DNA of 64,000 nucleotides, from contig NZ_JABAOB010000005.1 in assembly GCF_012726295.1 (NCBI RefSeq), positions 248,001-312,000 on the forward strand. Reading direction: 5' to 3'. Positions 39,993 through 48,189 of this stretch are shown piece by piece. The notes under the pieces are model-generated. The model saw nothing but the letters and a program-made list of their open reading frames with translations. It was not told the origin of the DNA and made no database searches. The translations under genes were made by a program, and so were the position numbers. How positions within the stretch are numbered: position 1 is the first letter of the stretch; each line of letters begins with the position of its first letter. The DNA is from Chitinophaga sp. Ak27. GTDB taxonomy: Bacteria > Bacteroidota > Bacteroidia > Chitinophagales > Chitinophagaceae.

Positions 39993-41288
39993 TTATTCGT
40001 ATTTACGCTTGATAAACCATTTATCACTAAGGGTAAAGCCTAATGATATCCGGTAAGTATTTTCCTTCAACACGGTTTGGTTGTTACCACGGTGCGCCAC
40101 TTCAAAAGCAAGGTTGAGCATACTGTATTGATTGGAGTAAGGCATACGGCGTACCGGCAACCCCGCACCTACTGTAAAGCCCATCATTGGCATATTCTGG
40201 CCGGCCAGCTTCAGGTAATCCTGCCCATAGTAGGCGCCCAGGCGGTATGCCACCCTGTTCCAGTAGCCGCTGAGGGCAGTTGCATTTGGCACAAATTGTC
40301 CGCCTATCGCCAGCTTCCAGGCATTCTGTAAAGCAGAATCCTTTACTTCAAAGCTTTTAAAATTCTGCCATTGATTGGAAGTATAATCCACACCCACTGA
40401 CCATTTATCGTATTTGCGGATCATAATACCGCCACCAAATTCTTCCGGGTAAACTACCTTACCTTTATTGCCCTTTACATAGCTTACCGTATCCTGGTTG
40501 GTATAGTTACCGGCGCCATTCGACATCAGCGTTTCATTCAGCATTTCCTGGCGGGCATTCATATTTTGTTTCATGCTACCAGTAACGCCAAAGGTCATAT
40601 CCATTTCCTTATTCAGTTTAGCCCTGTATTGCAAACCCAGCTTATAAAAGAAGCTATTATAAGTAATACGGGTCATTTTATGGGAAGGGTAGGTGTTAGG
40701 ATCGGGGAAGAATAAACGGGTGTTGTTTTCTACGTTACCGAAAAGATAGCCCAGGTTTACGCCAATGCTAAAATCGCCCACACGAACGCCCGTACCAGCA
40801 TATAGTTGATAAAGGCCGCCACTGCCTTCATACTTGTTGGTAAGCGGCCATTTGGTAGTATCTCCGAAATTGCTGTTGAAGCCTTGTTGAATATTGTAAG
40901 ATATCCTGGTAACCGGGCGCAGGCCCAGGTTGAGGCCCCACCTGTTTCTTACCAACGGAATACCTAACTGCAGGTAAGAGAGTGTTCCAAACCCGGAACT
41001 AAATTTAGCTCCCCGGTCAGTAATAGATTTTGCGCCGCCTTCAATGCCAACATCAAAAGTGGTTAATACCAGGCTGTAATAACTAGCCGGGTTCACAAAG
41101 TTTACTGCCTGAGGATCACTGTAAGCTTGAGAAACGCCCCCCATACCACGATTTACGGTATTCTGGTTGTTGTTCAAATCTCCTAATCCGTAGCGGGAAT
41201 ATGGTGAGTTCTCTTGTGCGCTAACTTTATTTGCCACCAGGAAAAAGGTGCCCAGCAAGCAAAGAATACTGACTTTTGTCCAATGCAT
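39993..41288 (-). CDS. Outer-membrane beta-barrel protein (FadL-like hypothetical)
   Basis: A 431-residue exported protein with a signal peptide (VSILCLLGTFFLVANKVSAQ). The N terminus of the mature protein has NSPYSRYGLGDLNN, a motif recurrent in a Bacteroidota family of predicted outer-membrane barrels. Alternating amphipathic strands and the aromatic-ended C terminus (NTYRISLGFTLSDKWFIKRK) support a barrel of about 14 strands, broadly FadL-like. No function is established. In related genomes this family tends to precede lptC, as here, so a role in envelope biogenesis is possible, but that is inference. Confidence 0.78.
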   Translation of the reverse strand: MHWTKVSILCLLGTFFLVANKVSAQENSPYSRYGLGDLNNNQNTVNRGMGGVSQAYSDPQAVNFVNPASYYSLVLTTFDVGIEGGAKSITDRGAKFSSGFGTLSYLQLGIPLVRNRWGLNLGLRPVTRISYNIQQGFNSNFGDTTKWPLTNKYEGSGGLYQLYAGTGVRVGDFSIGVNLGYLFGNVENNTRLFFPDPNTYPSHKMTRITYNSFFYKLGLQYRAKLNKEMDMTFGVTGSMKQNMNARQEMLNETLMSNGAGNYTNQDTVSYVKGNKGKVVYPEEFGGGIMIRKYDKWSVGVDYTSNQWQNFKSFEVKDSALQNAWKLAIGGQFVPNATALSGYWNRVAYRLGAYYGQDYLKLAGQNMPMMGFTVGAGLPVRRMPYSNQYSMLNLAFEVAHRGNNQTVLKENTYRISLGFTLSDKWFIKRKYE

Positions 41289-41456
41289 TGAGTTACAGAA
41301 TTGAGTTTAAGCCCTTATTCCTGTCAAATATGGGTCTGCAAATATCTACTTTTTAAAGCGGGAAGCAAAAAAAACCAAAAACCGACCTGTTAAATGCACG
41401 TTAAAGTTGGCTTAAAAAAGGCTTGAAATGCACTACAGGTAATCATATTATATATT

Positions 41457-42092
41457 TTATAAATTATCTGTAGATAAATTCCTGAAGTGTCCATTCAGTA
41501 ATACCCGTTCCTTAAGGCGTTCCATTTCAGCCATCATTGGAATTACCTTGTGCAGATGGCGTTTCAGATATTCCAGACGCTGAGCTTCATAAAAAAGATG
41601 TAATAATTCATACTCTTCGTCCAGCGATAGTCCTGCATGGTGCGCCAGATCGTACGACAACAGCGCCGTATCTTCCTTTTTAAAGGATTTATGGATTTGC
41701 AGGATGGCATGTAATTCCCGTACACCATGCAATACTTCTTTCAGTAAGCGCTGATGGCTGCCCTCATTATTATCCGGATAATTTACAATGGCGCCAGTAT
41801 ACAACTTATCCGGTATTTCAGTGACCTGCTCCAATATTCGGAAAACCCGGTCACCCACTGTTACAATGTCCATTTCACCGGTCTCATACATTTTCTCTAC
41901 TCTCTTTATCTGCACCAGTGTTCCATATTCCATTATTTTCTTATTTATCACTACCGGGATACCGAATGGCTTTTGCTCAGCGATGCAGGCAGCCACCAGC
42001 TGTTTGTAGCGCGGTTCAAAAACATGCAGGTTCAATTGTTCTCCCGGGTACACTACCACTCCAAGCGGAAATATGGAAATGAAATTTGTCAT
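41457..42092 (-). CDS. Lon N-terminal (LAN) domain protein
   Basis: A 211-residue stand-alone Lon substrate-binding domain protein: ISIFPLGVVVYPGEQLNLHVFEPRYKQLV at the start is the diagnostic block (FPL...PG...L.IFEPRY). The GIPVVINKKIMEYGTLVQI strand pair follows, then a helical C-terminal half. It lacks the ATPase and protease domains of Lon. Such proteins are common in bacteria and have no established function, though a role in binding unfolded protein or peptide has been suggested. It is a single gene on the minus strand. Confidence 0.88.
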   Translation of the reverse strand: MTNFISIFPLGVVVYPGEQLNLHVFEPRYKQLVAACIAEQKPFGIPVVINKKIMEYGTLVQIKRVEKMYETGEMDIVTVGDRVFRILEQVTEIPDKLYTGAIVNYPDNNEGSHQRLLKEVLHGVRELHAILQIHKSFKKEDTALLSYDLAHHAGLSLDEEYELLHLFYEAQRLEYLKRHLHKVIPMMAEMERLKERVLLNGHFRNLSTDNL

Positions 42093-42338
42093 ATCAGATT
42101 AGCCGTGTTTTGTTAAAGTTAAAAAATCATCCGGCAACTACCCAGCCAAAACACAGAAGCCCAGGGCAGTAGCCTTATATTAAATAAAAGGGATACCTTT
42201 ATAGTTAACATTATTATGTTTTAGTAAACGTACTGACTCATACATACCTTAATAATACGTAACCGCTGTACACAGCGTTTCTCCATAAAGAACCGGGAGA
42301 GAAAATTACGTGAATATTTACCACTATAAAGTTTGGGC

Positions 42339-43241
42339 ATGTACCAATCGTTAATAGATGGCCTGGCTGATAAAGACATTAAATCACTGGCCCGTTGCAT
42401 TTCACTGGTTGAAAACGAAGCTGCTGGCTATGAACAGCTGCTGGAACAGCTCCCGGTAAACAACCATACCAAAGTGGTAGGCATTACCGGCCCTCCGGGA
42501 GCGGGCAAGAGCACCCTCGTTAATGCCCTGATCACCCAGTTGCTGGAACAAGAAAAAAGCGTAGCCATCATTGCTGTAGACCCGTCTTCACCTTTTAATT
42601 TTGGCGCTTTGCTGGGCGACCGGATAAGAATGAGTCAACACTTTAATGATCCCCATGTGTACATCCGCTCTATGGCCAGCAGAGGCGCCTTAGGAGGATT
42701 AAGTCCTAAGATCATTGAAGTTAGCGACTTGATTAAAGCAGCTGCCTTCGATTATCTTTTTATTGAAACAGTAGGCGTTGGACAAAGCGAAGTTGAAATT
42801 GCCGGCGTAGCAGATACTACCGTGGTGGTAGTAGTACCCGAAGCCGGTGATGAAATACAAACTATGAAAGCGGGCTTAATGGAGATAGCCGATATCTTTA
42901 TTGTCAACAAAGCCGATCGCGACAACGCTGATATCTTTGCAAAAAACCTGCGCTTGCTGGCACACAGCAAGTATCACGGTAACTGGGAAATACCGGTCAT
43001 CAAATCGGTAGCTACCCAACAGGAAGGTATACACGACATCATACGAGCCATCGAACAACATCATGCGCAGGTATCTCACCAACAACAAAGACATACACTG
43101 TTGCTGGCCGAAAAAGCATATCAACTCATACAGCACCGTCGTATGAAGGATATCTCCAAACAAGCTCTCCAGCAAGAGATACAACAACTGGTCAAGAAAA
43201 AGGCGTTTAACCTATACCGTTATATTTCTACCAAAAGTTAA
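42339..43241 (+). CDS. meaB: MeaB-type GTPase (methylmalonyl-CoA mutase chaperone)
   Basis: A 300-residue G3E-family GTPase. It has a P-loop GITGPPGAGKSTL (residues about 49-60), the switch region DPSSPFNFGALLGDRIRMSQHF, the Walker B-like FIETVGVGQSEVEI, and the NKAD guanine-specificity motif. An in-frame TTG lies 6 bp earlier; the ATG at 42339 is preferred. MeaB loads and protects adenosylcobalamin in methylmalonyl-CoA mutase. The mutase subunits are not in the window, so the partner is encoded elsewhere. The AlkD-like gene follows after 6 bp and is probably co-transcribed. Confidence 0.93.
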   Translation: MYQSLIDGLADKDIKSLARCISLVENEAAGYEQLLEQLPVNNHTKVVGITGPPGAGKSTLVNALITQLLEQEKSVAIIAVDPSSPFNFGALLGDRIRMSQHFNDPHVYIRSMASRGALGGLSPKIIEVSDLIKAAAFDYLFIETVGVGQSEVEIAGVADTTVVVVVPEAGDEIQTMKAGLMEIADIFIVNKADRDNADIFAKNLRLLAHSKYHGNWEIPVIKSVATQQEGIHDIIRAIEQHHAQVSHQQQRHTLLLAEKAYQLIQHRRMKDISKQALQQEIQQLVKKKAFNLYRYISTKS

Positions 43242-43247
43242 CTACGC

Positions 43248-43913
43248 ATGTCATATGTTTCCCTGATTACACAAACTTATACCTGTGCGGCCAACGCCAA
43301 GAATGCGGCAGCTATGAAAGCCTATATGCGCGATCAGTTTGCGTTCCTGGGCATTAAAACACCCGAGCGCCGCCAGCTCAATAAAACACTCATTACCCAA
43401 CATGGGCTTCCAGACATTCATGATATACCGGGTCTTATAAAATCGCTTTGGGAACTTCCTGAGCGTGAATACCAATATGCAGCAATCGACTTCCTGCAAC
43501 AAATGCACAAGACACGGACACCTGATAACCTTCCGCTGATTGAATACATGATTACCCATAAGTCGTGGTGGGATACGGTGGATAGTACTGTATCCTGTGT
43601 AGCGGCCCCCTGGCTCAGAAAGTTTTCTTCTCAACAACCAGCTGTTACGAATAAATGGATTGCCAGTAACCATATGTGGCTACAACGGGCCGCTATTATT
43701 TTTCAGAACGGTTACAAACAACACACCAACGAAAAATTATTATATCGTTACATTAAAACACAGCTTCATTCTAAAGAATTCTTTATCCAGAAAGCAATTG
43801 GCTGGGCGTTGCGGGAGTATTCCAAAACAAATCCCGAGAGCGTACGCACCTTTGTAAATAGTACAGCATTAGCTCCACTGAGCAAGCGGGAAGCGCTCAG
43901 AAGAATAGAATAA
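43248..43913 (+). CDS. DNA alkylation repair protein (AlkD-like)
   Basis: A 221-residue all-helical HEAT-repeat protein of the AlkD family: AYMRDQFAFLGIKTPERRQL near residue 25, LWELPEREYQYAAIDFLQQM, and YMITHKSWWDTVDSTV with the Trp-Asp pair typical of the DNA-binding concave face. The end QKAIGWALREYSKTNPESV is also characteristic. AlkD-type glycosylases remove cationic alkylated bases without base flipping. It starts 6 bp after meaB; the pairing is probably incidental. Confidence 0.9.
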   Translation: MSYVSLITQTYTCAANAKNAAAMKAYMRDQFAFLGIKTPERRQLNKTLITQHGLPDIHDIPGLIKSLWELPEREYQYAAIDFLQQMHKTRTPDNLPLIEYMITHKSWWDTVDSTVSCVAAPWLRKFSSQQPAVTNKWIASNHMWLQRAAIIFQNGYKQHTNEKLLYRYIKTQLHSKEFFIQKAIGWALREYSKTNPESVRTFVNSTALAPLSKREALRRIE

Positions 43914-43924
43914 ATAATTTTTGC

Positions 43925-43932
43925 TACCTTTG
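43925..43932 (+). promoter_or_regulatory. -7 box (TACCTTTG) for the SMR transporter
   Basis: An exact TAnnTTTG match 12 bp after the AlkD-like gene. Transcription would start near 43937, giving a leader of about 128 nt before the SMR start. Confidence 0.5.
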
Positions 43933-43936
43933 CTGC

Positions 43937-44064
43937 ATGCGTTTTACTTCATTCGGTATATCTCTCACTTACGCAGTATTTAATTACGGTCTCTGATCCG
44001 CAGAGAGCGGGTGTTTCATGCCCTTCCTTTTAATCTATTTTTCTTACTTTTTAAATTTAGTGTT
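43937..44064 (+). promoter_or_regulatory. Structured leader with possible 19-codon peptide upstream of the SMR gene
   Basis: The leader contains a short ORF (43937-43996, MRFTSFGISLTYAVFNYGL) and three potential stems: TGCGT/ACGCA, TCTCTG/CAGAGA with loop ATCCG (about 43990-44006), and GGGTGT/ATGCCC. An upstream TCTCTC can pair with the GAGAG of the second stem, so two mutually exclusive folds exist. It does not match the guanidine riboswitches that often precede SMR genes, as far as I can tell by eye. Confidence 0.3.
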
Positions 44065-44391
44065 ATGCCTTGGTTATTCCTTGTCATTGGTGGACTATTT
44101 GAAATAGGCTTTACTATTTCATTAAAGTATTCTGAGAATTTTTCAAGGCTATGGCCTTCTCTCAGTTTCATAGCATGTATTTCTTTAAGCTTTTTCTTTC
44201 TGAATAAGGCCATCAACGGAGGACTCCCCATAGGCACCTCTTACGCGGTATGGACGGGCATTGGCGCAGCAGGTACTGCTATTGCCGGGATGATATTTTT
44301 TAAAGAGCCGGCAGCAGTATGGCGGCTATTTTTTCTCGCTTTGTTAATTGGCTCTATCATCGGTTTAAAGTTTGTATCGGGTCATGATTAA
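44065..44391 (+). CDS. Small multidrug resistance (SMR) family transporter
   Basis: A 108-residue four-helix membrane protein: PWLFLVIGGLFEIGFTISLK carries the essential Glu of helix 1 (E13-E14 region in the family), followed by LSFIACISLSFFFLNKAI. GLPIGTSYAVWTGIGAAGTA is the SMR signature and VWRLFFLALLIGSIIGLKF the last helix. Members export cationic drugs or guanidinium as antiparallel dimers; the GdmEIGFT-like helix 1 is closer to the SugE/Gdx branch than to EmrE, an inference from a few residues. The frame is open upstream, but the ATG at 44065 gives the standard length. Its 3' end overlaps the convergent ClC gene by 35 bp. Confidence 0.9.
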   Translation: MPWLFLVIGGLFEIGFTISLKYSENFSRLWPSLSFIACISLSFFFLNKAINGGLPIGTSYAVWTGIGAAGTAIAGMIFFKEPAAVWRLFFLALLIGSIIGLKFVSGHD

Positions 44392-45664
44392 CCGATACCT
44401 CATCAGCGCGAAGCATTGCTTTGCGCTGTTTTTTTCCGAATGCAGCGATTCCATAAGCGATGGTGCAAGCTATCAGTAAAGGTATAGCCGTGTTCATATC
44501 ATGGGTTGCTTCTAATAGTAATATTACCGTGGTAAGTAATGTCCGCGAAGTACCTACCATCATTGCACCCATGCCTACCAGTACCAGGGTGCCGGAGTGT
44601 ATTACTACAGATGGGAATAATAGCTGGATAACCACTCCCAACAACAAGCCCGTGGCGCCGCCAATCAGCAATAGGGGCGTAATGCCACTCCCTGTTTTAT
44701 AGGCACTGGAGAAGAAAATCCATACCAGTAATTTTCCGGCAGCCAATGCGAATAAAATTGCCAGCGTAACGTGCGCCTGCAATAGGTCATCCAGATAATG
44801 CTCTCCTGTACCCAATATTCTGGGAGAAAAATATCCGGTTAGCGCCACCAGCAACACAGGAACTAACAAATACCAACGATTGCTATCTATTAGCTTTCCT
44901 AACCAATCATATAACCGGAGATATAACTTTGAAACAACCCTGCCCCATGCACCAACAATTAAGCCTACCACTGCGTATACCAATACTGCCGGCAAATTTG
45001 TTACCGGTGCTGCACTGATGGTAAAAACCGGCGCAGTACCCCGTAGCAGATAGCTGCCTGCAGCAGTAGTGGCTGCTGCCAGCACTATAGGAATGATCCC
45101 TGCCAATGTATATTCTGCTAAAAATACTTCCAACGCAAGTATGATGGATGCTACCGGTGCACCAAACAAATAGCCGAAAGCACTGGTCGCACCAACTATT
45201 AATAGCAGCTGTGATTCAGCTACCGTACAGCGGAACAGCTTGCCCAGCCAATTGCCGATAGCGCCATTTAGCATCATTGCCGGACTTTCGGCGCCCAATG
45301 GGCCACCCATGCCTATAGCCAGCGTAAGCCCGATAGCTTTCCCGAAAGCCTTGATTTGTTTTGAGAATATAGTTAGAAACAGGGCACCAACTACCGGCGC
45401 CAACATGATTAAAATACCCAGCTCACTATCTCCCGCTCCTGCTTCCAGATGTGACAGATTTCCATAAAATGTCAGGGAGGTAGTAGCCTGAATAGCCATT
45501 GTGATGCCTTTGGCGGCTGCTATGCCAATGATGGCAACTAATACGGCTATAGCGGATAACCGGAGGATCCTTGAGGATGTGATAGCTGCAGGCATTGACA
45601 GCAGGGGAAAGTCCGGGGTTATGTGAAGTCCCTTTTTATTGATGCGATGAAAGATATTAATCAT
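44357..45664 (-). CDS. ClC-family chloride channel/transporter
   Basis: A 435-residue membrane protein with about 10-12 helices. Family selectivity-filter motifs are recognisable: GGPLGAESPAMMLNGAIG (GxExP region, gating-Glu position), and KTGSGITPLLLIGGATG (GxFxP-like). The signature serine segment near helix D is less clear. ClC proteins conduct chloride or exchange it for protons. No CBS domain is attached. The frame opens at a TTG (45691); the ATG at 45664 (MINIFHRINKKG) is preferred. The last 35 bp overlap the SMR gene on the opposite strand. Confidence 0.9.
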   Translation of the reverse strand: MINIFHRINKKGLHITPDFPLLSMPAAITSSRILRLSAIAVLVAIIGIAAAKGITMAIQATTSLTFYGNLSHLEAGAGDSELGILIMLAPVVGALFLTIFSKQIKAFGKAIGLTLAIGMGGPLGAESPAMMLNGAIGNWLGKLFRCTVAESQLLLIVGATSAFGYLFGAPVASIILALEVFLAEYTLAGIIPIVLAAATTAAGSYLLRGTAPVFTISAAPVTNLPAVLVYAVVGLIVGAWGRVVSKLYLRLYDWLGKLIDSNRWYLLVPVLLVALTGYFSPRILGTGEHYLDDLLQAHVTLAILFALAAGKLLVWIFFSSAYKTGSGITPLLLIGGATGLLLGVVIQLLFPSVVIHSGTLVLVGMGAMMVGTSRTLLTTVILLLEATHDMNTAIPLLIACTIAYGIAAFGKKQRKAMLRADEVSVNHDPIQTLNR

Positions 45665-45793
45665 GCGGTATTTTATAGTCCTTATGCTCAAAGCTATATT
45701 GTTCGCGTTACAATCACAAATAAACTTTTATTAATATATACTATTATTGAATTACAAAAGATATATAATATTTTTTTAGTTAGGTAACCTTAT

Positions 45794-45801
45794 TATATTT
45801 G
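45794..45801 (+). promoter_or_regulatory. -7 box (TATATTTG) for the protoglobin gene
   Basis: An exact TAnnTTTG match 38 bp before the ATG at 45839, in an otherwise AT-rich gap. Confidence 0.45.
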
Positions 45802-45838
45802 TAAGAACCATTCCTCATGAAAATCTAAATCACTACTT

Positions 45839-46414
45839 ATGAATGACGCGCTGCGGCATAATCCGGCGGATTCCGGCTCTCCCTCTACGCCCGATGCACA
45901 AACCCTGGTCACTTTAAAAAGGATGCTGCTCTTCACTCATGAGGATGAGGAATACCTGCTGATGGCAGGTAATATCTTACTGGCGCACACAGAAGAGATT
46001 TTGGATGCCTGGTACGATCACATACTCAAAAATAATTATCTGGCGCATTACTTTACGAAAAATGGGGCGCCGGATGCAGATTATCTGCAACGCTTACGAC
46101 CGCATTTCCGGCAATGGATTATAGATCTATGCAACCGGGGAGAGGGGAATGACTGGTGGCAGCTGGAAGAGCGCATTGTAGCGCAATTACATCCGGGTAC
46201 GGGATTAGATCCTGTAAATGAATTGCCTTCCAGTTACTTGCGTTATTTATCTACGTTTATCTACCCGGTTGCAGAGGCGGGACGGCCTTTTCTGGGTGAT
46301 AGCGGGTATCCACCTCAAACTACTGCGCGTATGCAGCAGGCCTGGTTTAAAGCTATTTGTTTCAGTGTATTACTATGGATATACCCTTCCGCCAGGCAGT
46401 TTACCTATGAGTAA
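45839..46414 (+). CDS. Protoglobin-like heme protein
   Basis: A 191-residue single-domain globin of the protoglobin type: FTHEDEEYLLMAGNILLAH, ILDAWYDHILKNNYLAHYF, then YLQRLRPHFRQWIIDLCNRG and the SSYLRYLSTFIYPVAEAG segment. H118 (in EERIVAQLHPG) aligns with the proximal heme ligand position. Protoglobins bind O2, CO and NO and are used as sensors or in redox protection; this one has no fused signalling domain. It is followed 21 bp later by a DUF2024 gene and then by a MarR regulator. Confidence 0.85.
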   Translation: MNDALRHNPADSGSPSTPDAQTLVTLKRMLLFTHEDEEYLLMAGNILLAHTEEILDAWYDHILKNNYLAHYFTKNGAPDADYLQRLRPHFRQWIIDLCNRGEGNDWWQLEERIVAQLHPGTGLDPVNELPSSYLRYLSTFIYPVAEAGRPFLGDSGYPPQTTARMQQAWFKAICFSVLLWIYPSARQFTYE

Positions 46415-46435
46415 CCATCCCTTAAACCAGTTGTT

Positions 46436-46696
46436 ATGACAGTTGCTGTTTTCGACACCTATGTAAAGAAAAAAGATGGAGGTTACCTTCATTTCGACAT
46501 CATAGTTGACAAGTCTACTTGTTTCGAGGATGTTTTAGTGTATGGGAATAACTATCTGCGATCGAGAAAGGGGGAAACCTTGTCTGTTTCGCATAAAGAC
46601 TGCCGCTTTTGCCATCTTACCGAAATCATTCCCCAATGGCAGGAACATATCTCCCAGCGGGGTTATTACATACATGAGCTGGAAGGATGTCACTAA
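46436..46696 (+). CDS. DUF2024 family protein
   Basis: An 86-residue cytosolic protein matching DUF2024: VAVFDTYVKKKDGGYLHFDIIV at the start, a central LVYGNNYLRSRKGE, then CRFCHLTEIIPQW with a CxxC-type pair. The family is small and uncharacterised. It lies 21 bp after the protoglobin gene on the same strand and is probably co-transcribed. The Cys-x2-Cys-His cluster could bind metal. Confidence 0.82.
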   Translation: MTVAVFDTYVKKKDGGYLHFDIIVDKSTCFEDVLVYGNNYLRSRKGETLSVSHKDCRFCHLTEIIPQWQEHISQRGYYIHELEGCH

Positions 46697-46794
46697 AAAT
46701 TGTTGAATAATCAGGAATGTCACTAATATGCTATTTCCCGCCATACATTAATATTGTACCTTGCCCCATTAACTATTAAGGACAGCAAGAAAAT

Positions 46795-47403
46795 ATGGGG
46801 AAAGTTTCCACATTCAGCCCCGCACAGCAGGCAGAAAACACATCTAGCAAAGTAGTGGCCTCCCTGGAGCGACTATCAGAGGCCTTCCGCGTACTATTAT
46901 GGCAGGAGGCTACACAGTATGGGCTTAGTCCCATACAGATTCAGGTACTTACTTTTTTACTGCACTATCCAGAGGAGCAGCGTACCGTTACAACTTTGGC
47001 ATCGCACTTTAACATGACCAAAGCCACTATCAGTGATGCAGTGAAATCTTTAGAGCAAAAGAACTACCTGACCCGTAAAGCAAGTCTCACCGACACCCGT
47101 AGTCACACTTTACACCTGGTAAAGGAAGGCAGGGCGGTAGCAAAAAAAGTAGAACTGTTTGCGGCACCATTACAGGAAACAGTGGAGCAACTGTCTTCCA
47201 AAGACCAAAGCACATTGCTGGAGCAGCTGATGCAGCTGATTTACCAGCTTAACCAACAGGAAGTGATTTCTTCACAGCCTATGTGTTTCAATTGCCAGCA
47301 TTATGCCATGAAAAAGGGGCATTACTGCAATCTGTTGAAAATATCCCTAAACCAAGGCGGTTTGCGGGTAGATTGTCCGGTATTTGAACTTCGGGAAGAG
47401 TAG
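46795..47403 (+). CDS. MarR-family regulator with C-terminal cysteine cluster
   Basis: A 202-residue regulator. The winged helix is at residues 45-115 (VTTLASHFNMTKATISDAVK, then EQKNYLTRKASLTDTRSH). Unlike typical MarR proteins of about 140-150 residues, it carries an extra C-terminal 40 residues with CX2CX10CX15C spacing (C164, C167, C178, C194), likely a zinc or Fe-S site. This could make DNA binding redox- or metal-sensitive. The target is unknown; the adjacent protoglobin-DUF2024 pair is a possible one. A TACCTTG, close to a -7 box, lies upstream. Confidence 0.87.
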   Translation: MGKVSTFSPAQQAENTSSKVVASLERLSEAFRVLLWQEATQYGLSPIQIQVLTFLLHYPEEQRTVTTLASHFNMTKATISDAVKSLEQKNYLTRKASLTDTRSHTLHLVKEGRAVAKKVELFAAPLQETVEQLSSKDQSTLLEQLMQLIYQLNQQEVISSQPMCFNCQHYAMKKGHYCNLLKISLNQGGLRVDCPVFELREE

Positions 47404-47409
47404 CTGTTA

Positions 47410-47889
47410 TTATTGTACAACTGGTATTTGCAACTGGCAGGTCATTTCATTATCTCCGGCCACGAAGCCAAACTGTTCGTATAATAAACGTCCGTCTTTG
47501 CTGGTATGCAGGCTTACCTTACCAGTATTACGTTTCCGGGCTTCTTCAAGAATTTTTTCAAGCAGGTATTTTGCAATGCCCTTCCGTCGGAAAGCGGGAA
47601 GTGTATATACATTCAAAATATAGGCAACTTTGCCTTCAAGGTTGTGGTATAGTGGCGGCTGATTATAAAAAATAATGCCGGCACTTGCCACTACCTTGCC
47701 TTCTGCTTCTGCGATCCAGTTTACAAAGCTGTCGGCTCTGAGATGCTCGGCGAGGTACATATTAAGATGTGCTGTGAGGGTATGATCCTGAGCGGAATCG
47801 GCTTTAGGGTATACTTCTTTCAGAAACTTCAGCCGCAATGTAATCAGCTGCGGGATATCACTTATATCCGCCTTTCTGTAGGTAATCAT
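47410..47889 (-). CDS. GNAT-family N-acetyltransferase
   Basis: A 159-residue acetyltransferase with the GNAT acetyl-CoA-binding motif in LNVYTLPAFRRKGIAKYLLE (Q/RxxGxG/A-type, about residues 90-109). The following SLHTSKDGRLLYEQFGFVAG is also typical. Substrate is unknown. It converges on the MarR gene with a 6-bp gap and lies 22 bp downstream of a small respiratory-locus gene on the same strand. It may therefore be the last gene of that transcript, though it has no evident respiratory role. Confidence 0.85.
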   Translation of the reverse strand: MITYRKADISDIPQLITLRLKFLKEVYPKADSAQDHTLTAHLNMYLAEHLRADSFVNWIAEAEGKVVASAGIIFYNQPPLYHNLEGKVAYILNVYTLPAFRRKGIAKYLLEKILEEARKRNTGKVSLHTSKDGRLLYEQFGFVAGDNEMTCQLQIPVVQ

Positions 47890-47911
47890 AGTTGTTAAGG
47901 GTTATACTTTA

Positions 47912-48127
47912 TCAGGCTTCCTTATTACTTTTCCACCACCTGAAAGCCAGGAAACCAATAATTATCAGGGGGGTTAAAGCCAACATCAAAATACCGTTAT
48001 TCAGGCCTTTAGCAGGGCCTTCGCCCAGCTGCTGCGCTGTTTTTGTGCAAAGTGAACACTGTGCCATTACTGACCCGCTCATCATCATCAAAACACTTGT
48101 TAACAAAAACAAACCTGCCTTTTTCAT
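47912..48127 (-). CDS. Small membrane protein of the cytochrome oxidase locus
   Basis: A 71-residue protein with a signal-like first helix (AGLFLLTSVLMMMSGSVMAQ), a CSLCTKTA segment exposed to the periplasm, and one C-terminal transmembrane helix (ILMLALTPLIIIGFLAFRW). The Cys-x2-Cys pair is conserved enough in this position to suggest metal or thiol chemistry, but I cannot name a family with confidence. It follows the DUF420 gene on the same strand. Its location at the end of the oxidase assembly block suggests a copper or heme assembly role (inference). Confidence 0.65.
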   Translation of the reverse strand: MKKAGLFLLTSVLMMMSGSVMAQCSLCTKTAQQLGEGPAKGLNNGILMLALTPLIIIGFLAFRWWKSNKEA

Positions 48128-48189
48128 AGTACTTATCGTTTGATGCTACAAAATTAGGATATCCCGTTTAAAAAATCTCCTTAATTATA

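Noticed and set aside
43937..44064. Guanidine riboswitch before the SMR gene
   Set aside because: None of the class I, II or III consensus sequences can be found by eye; kept only as an unassigned structured leader.
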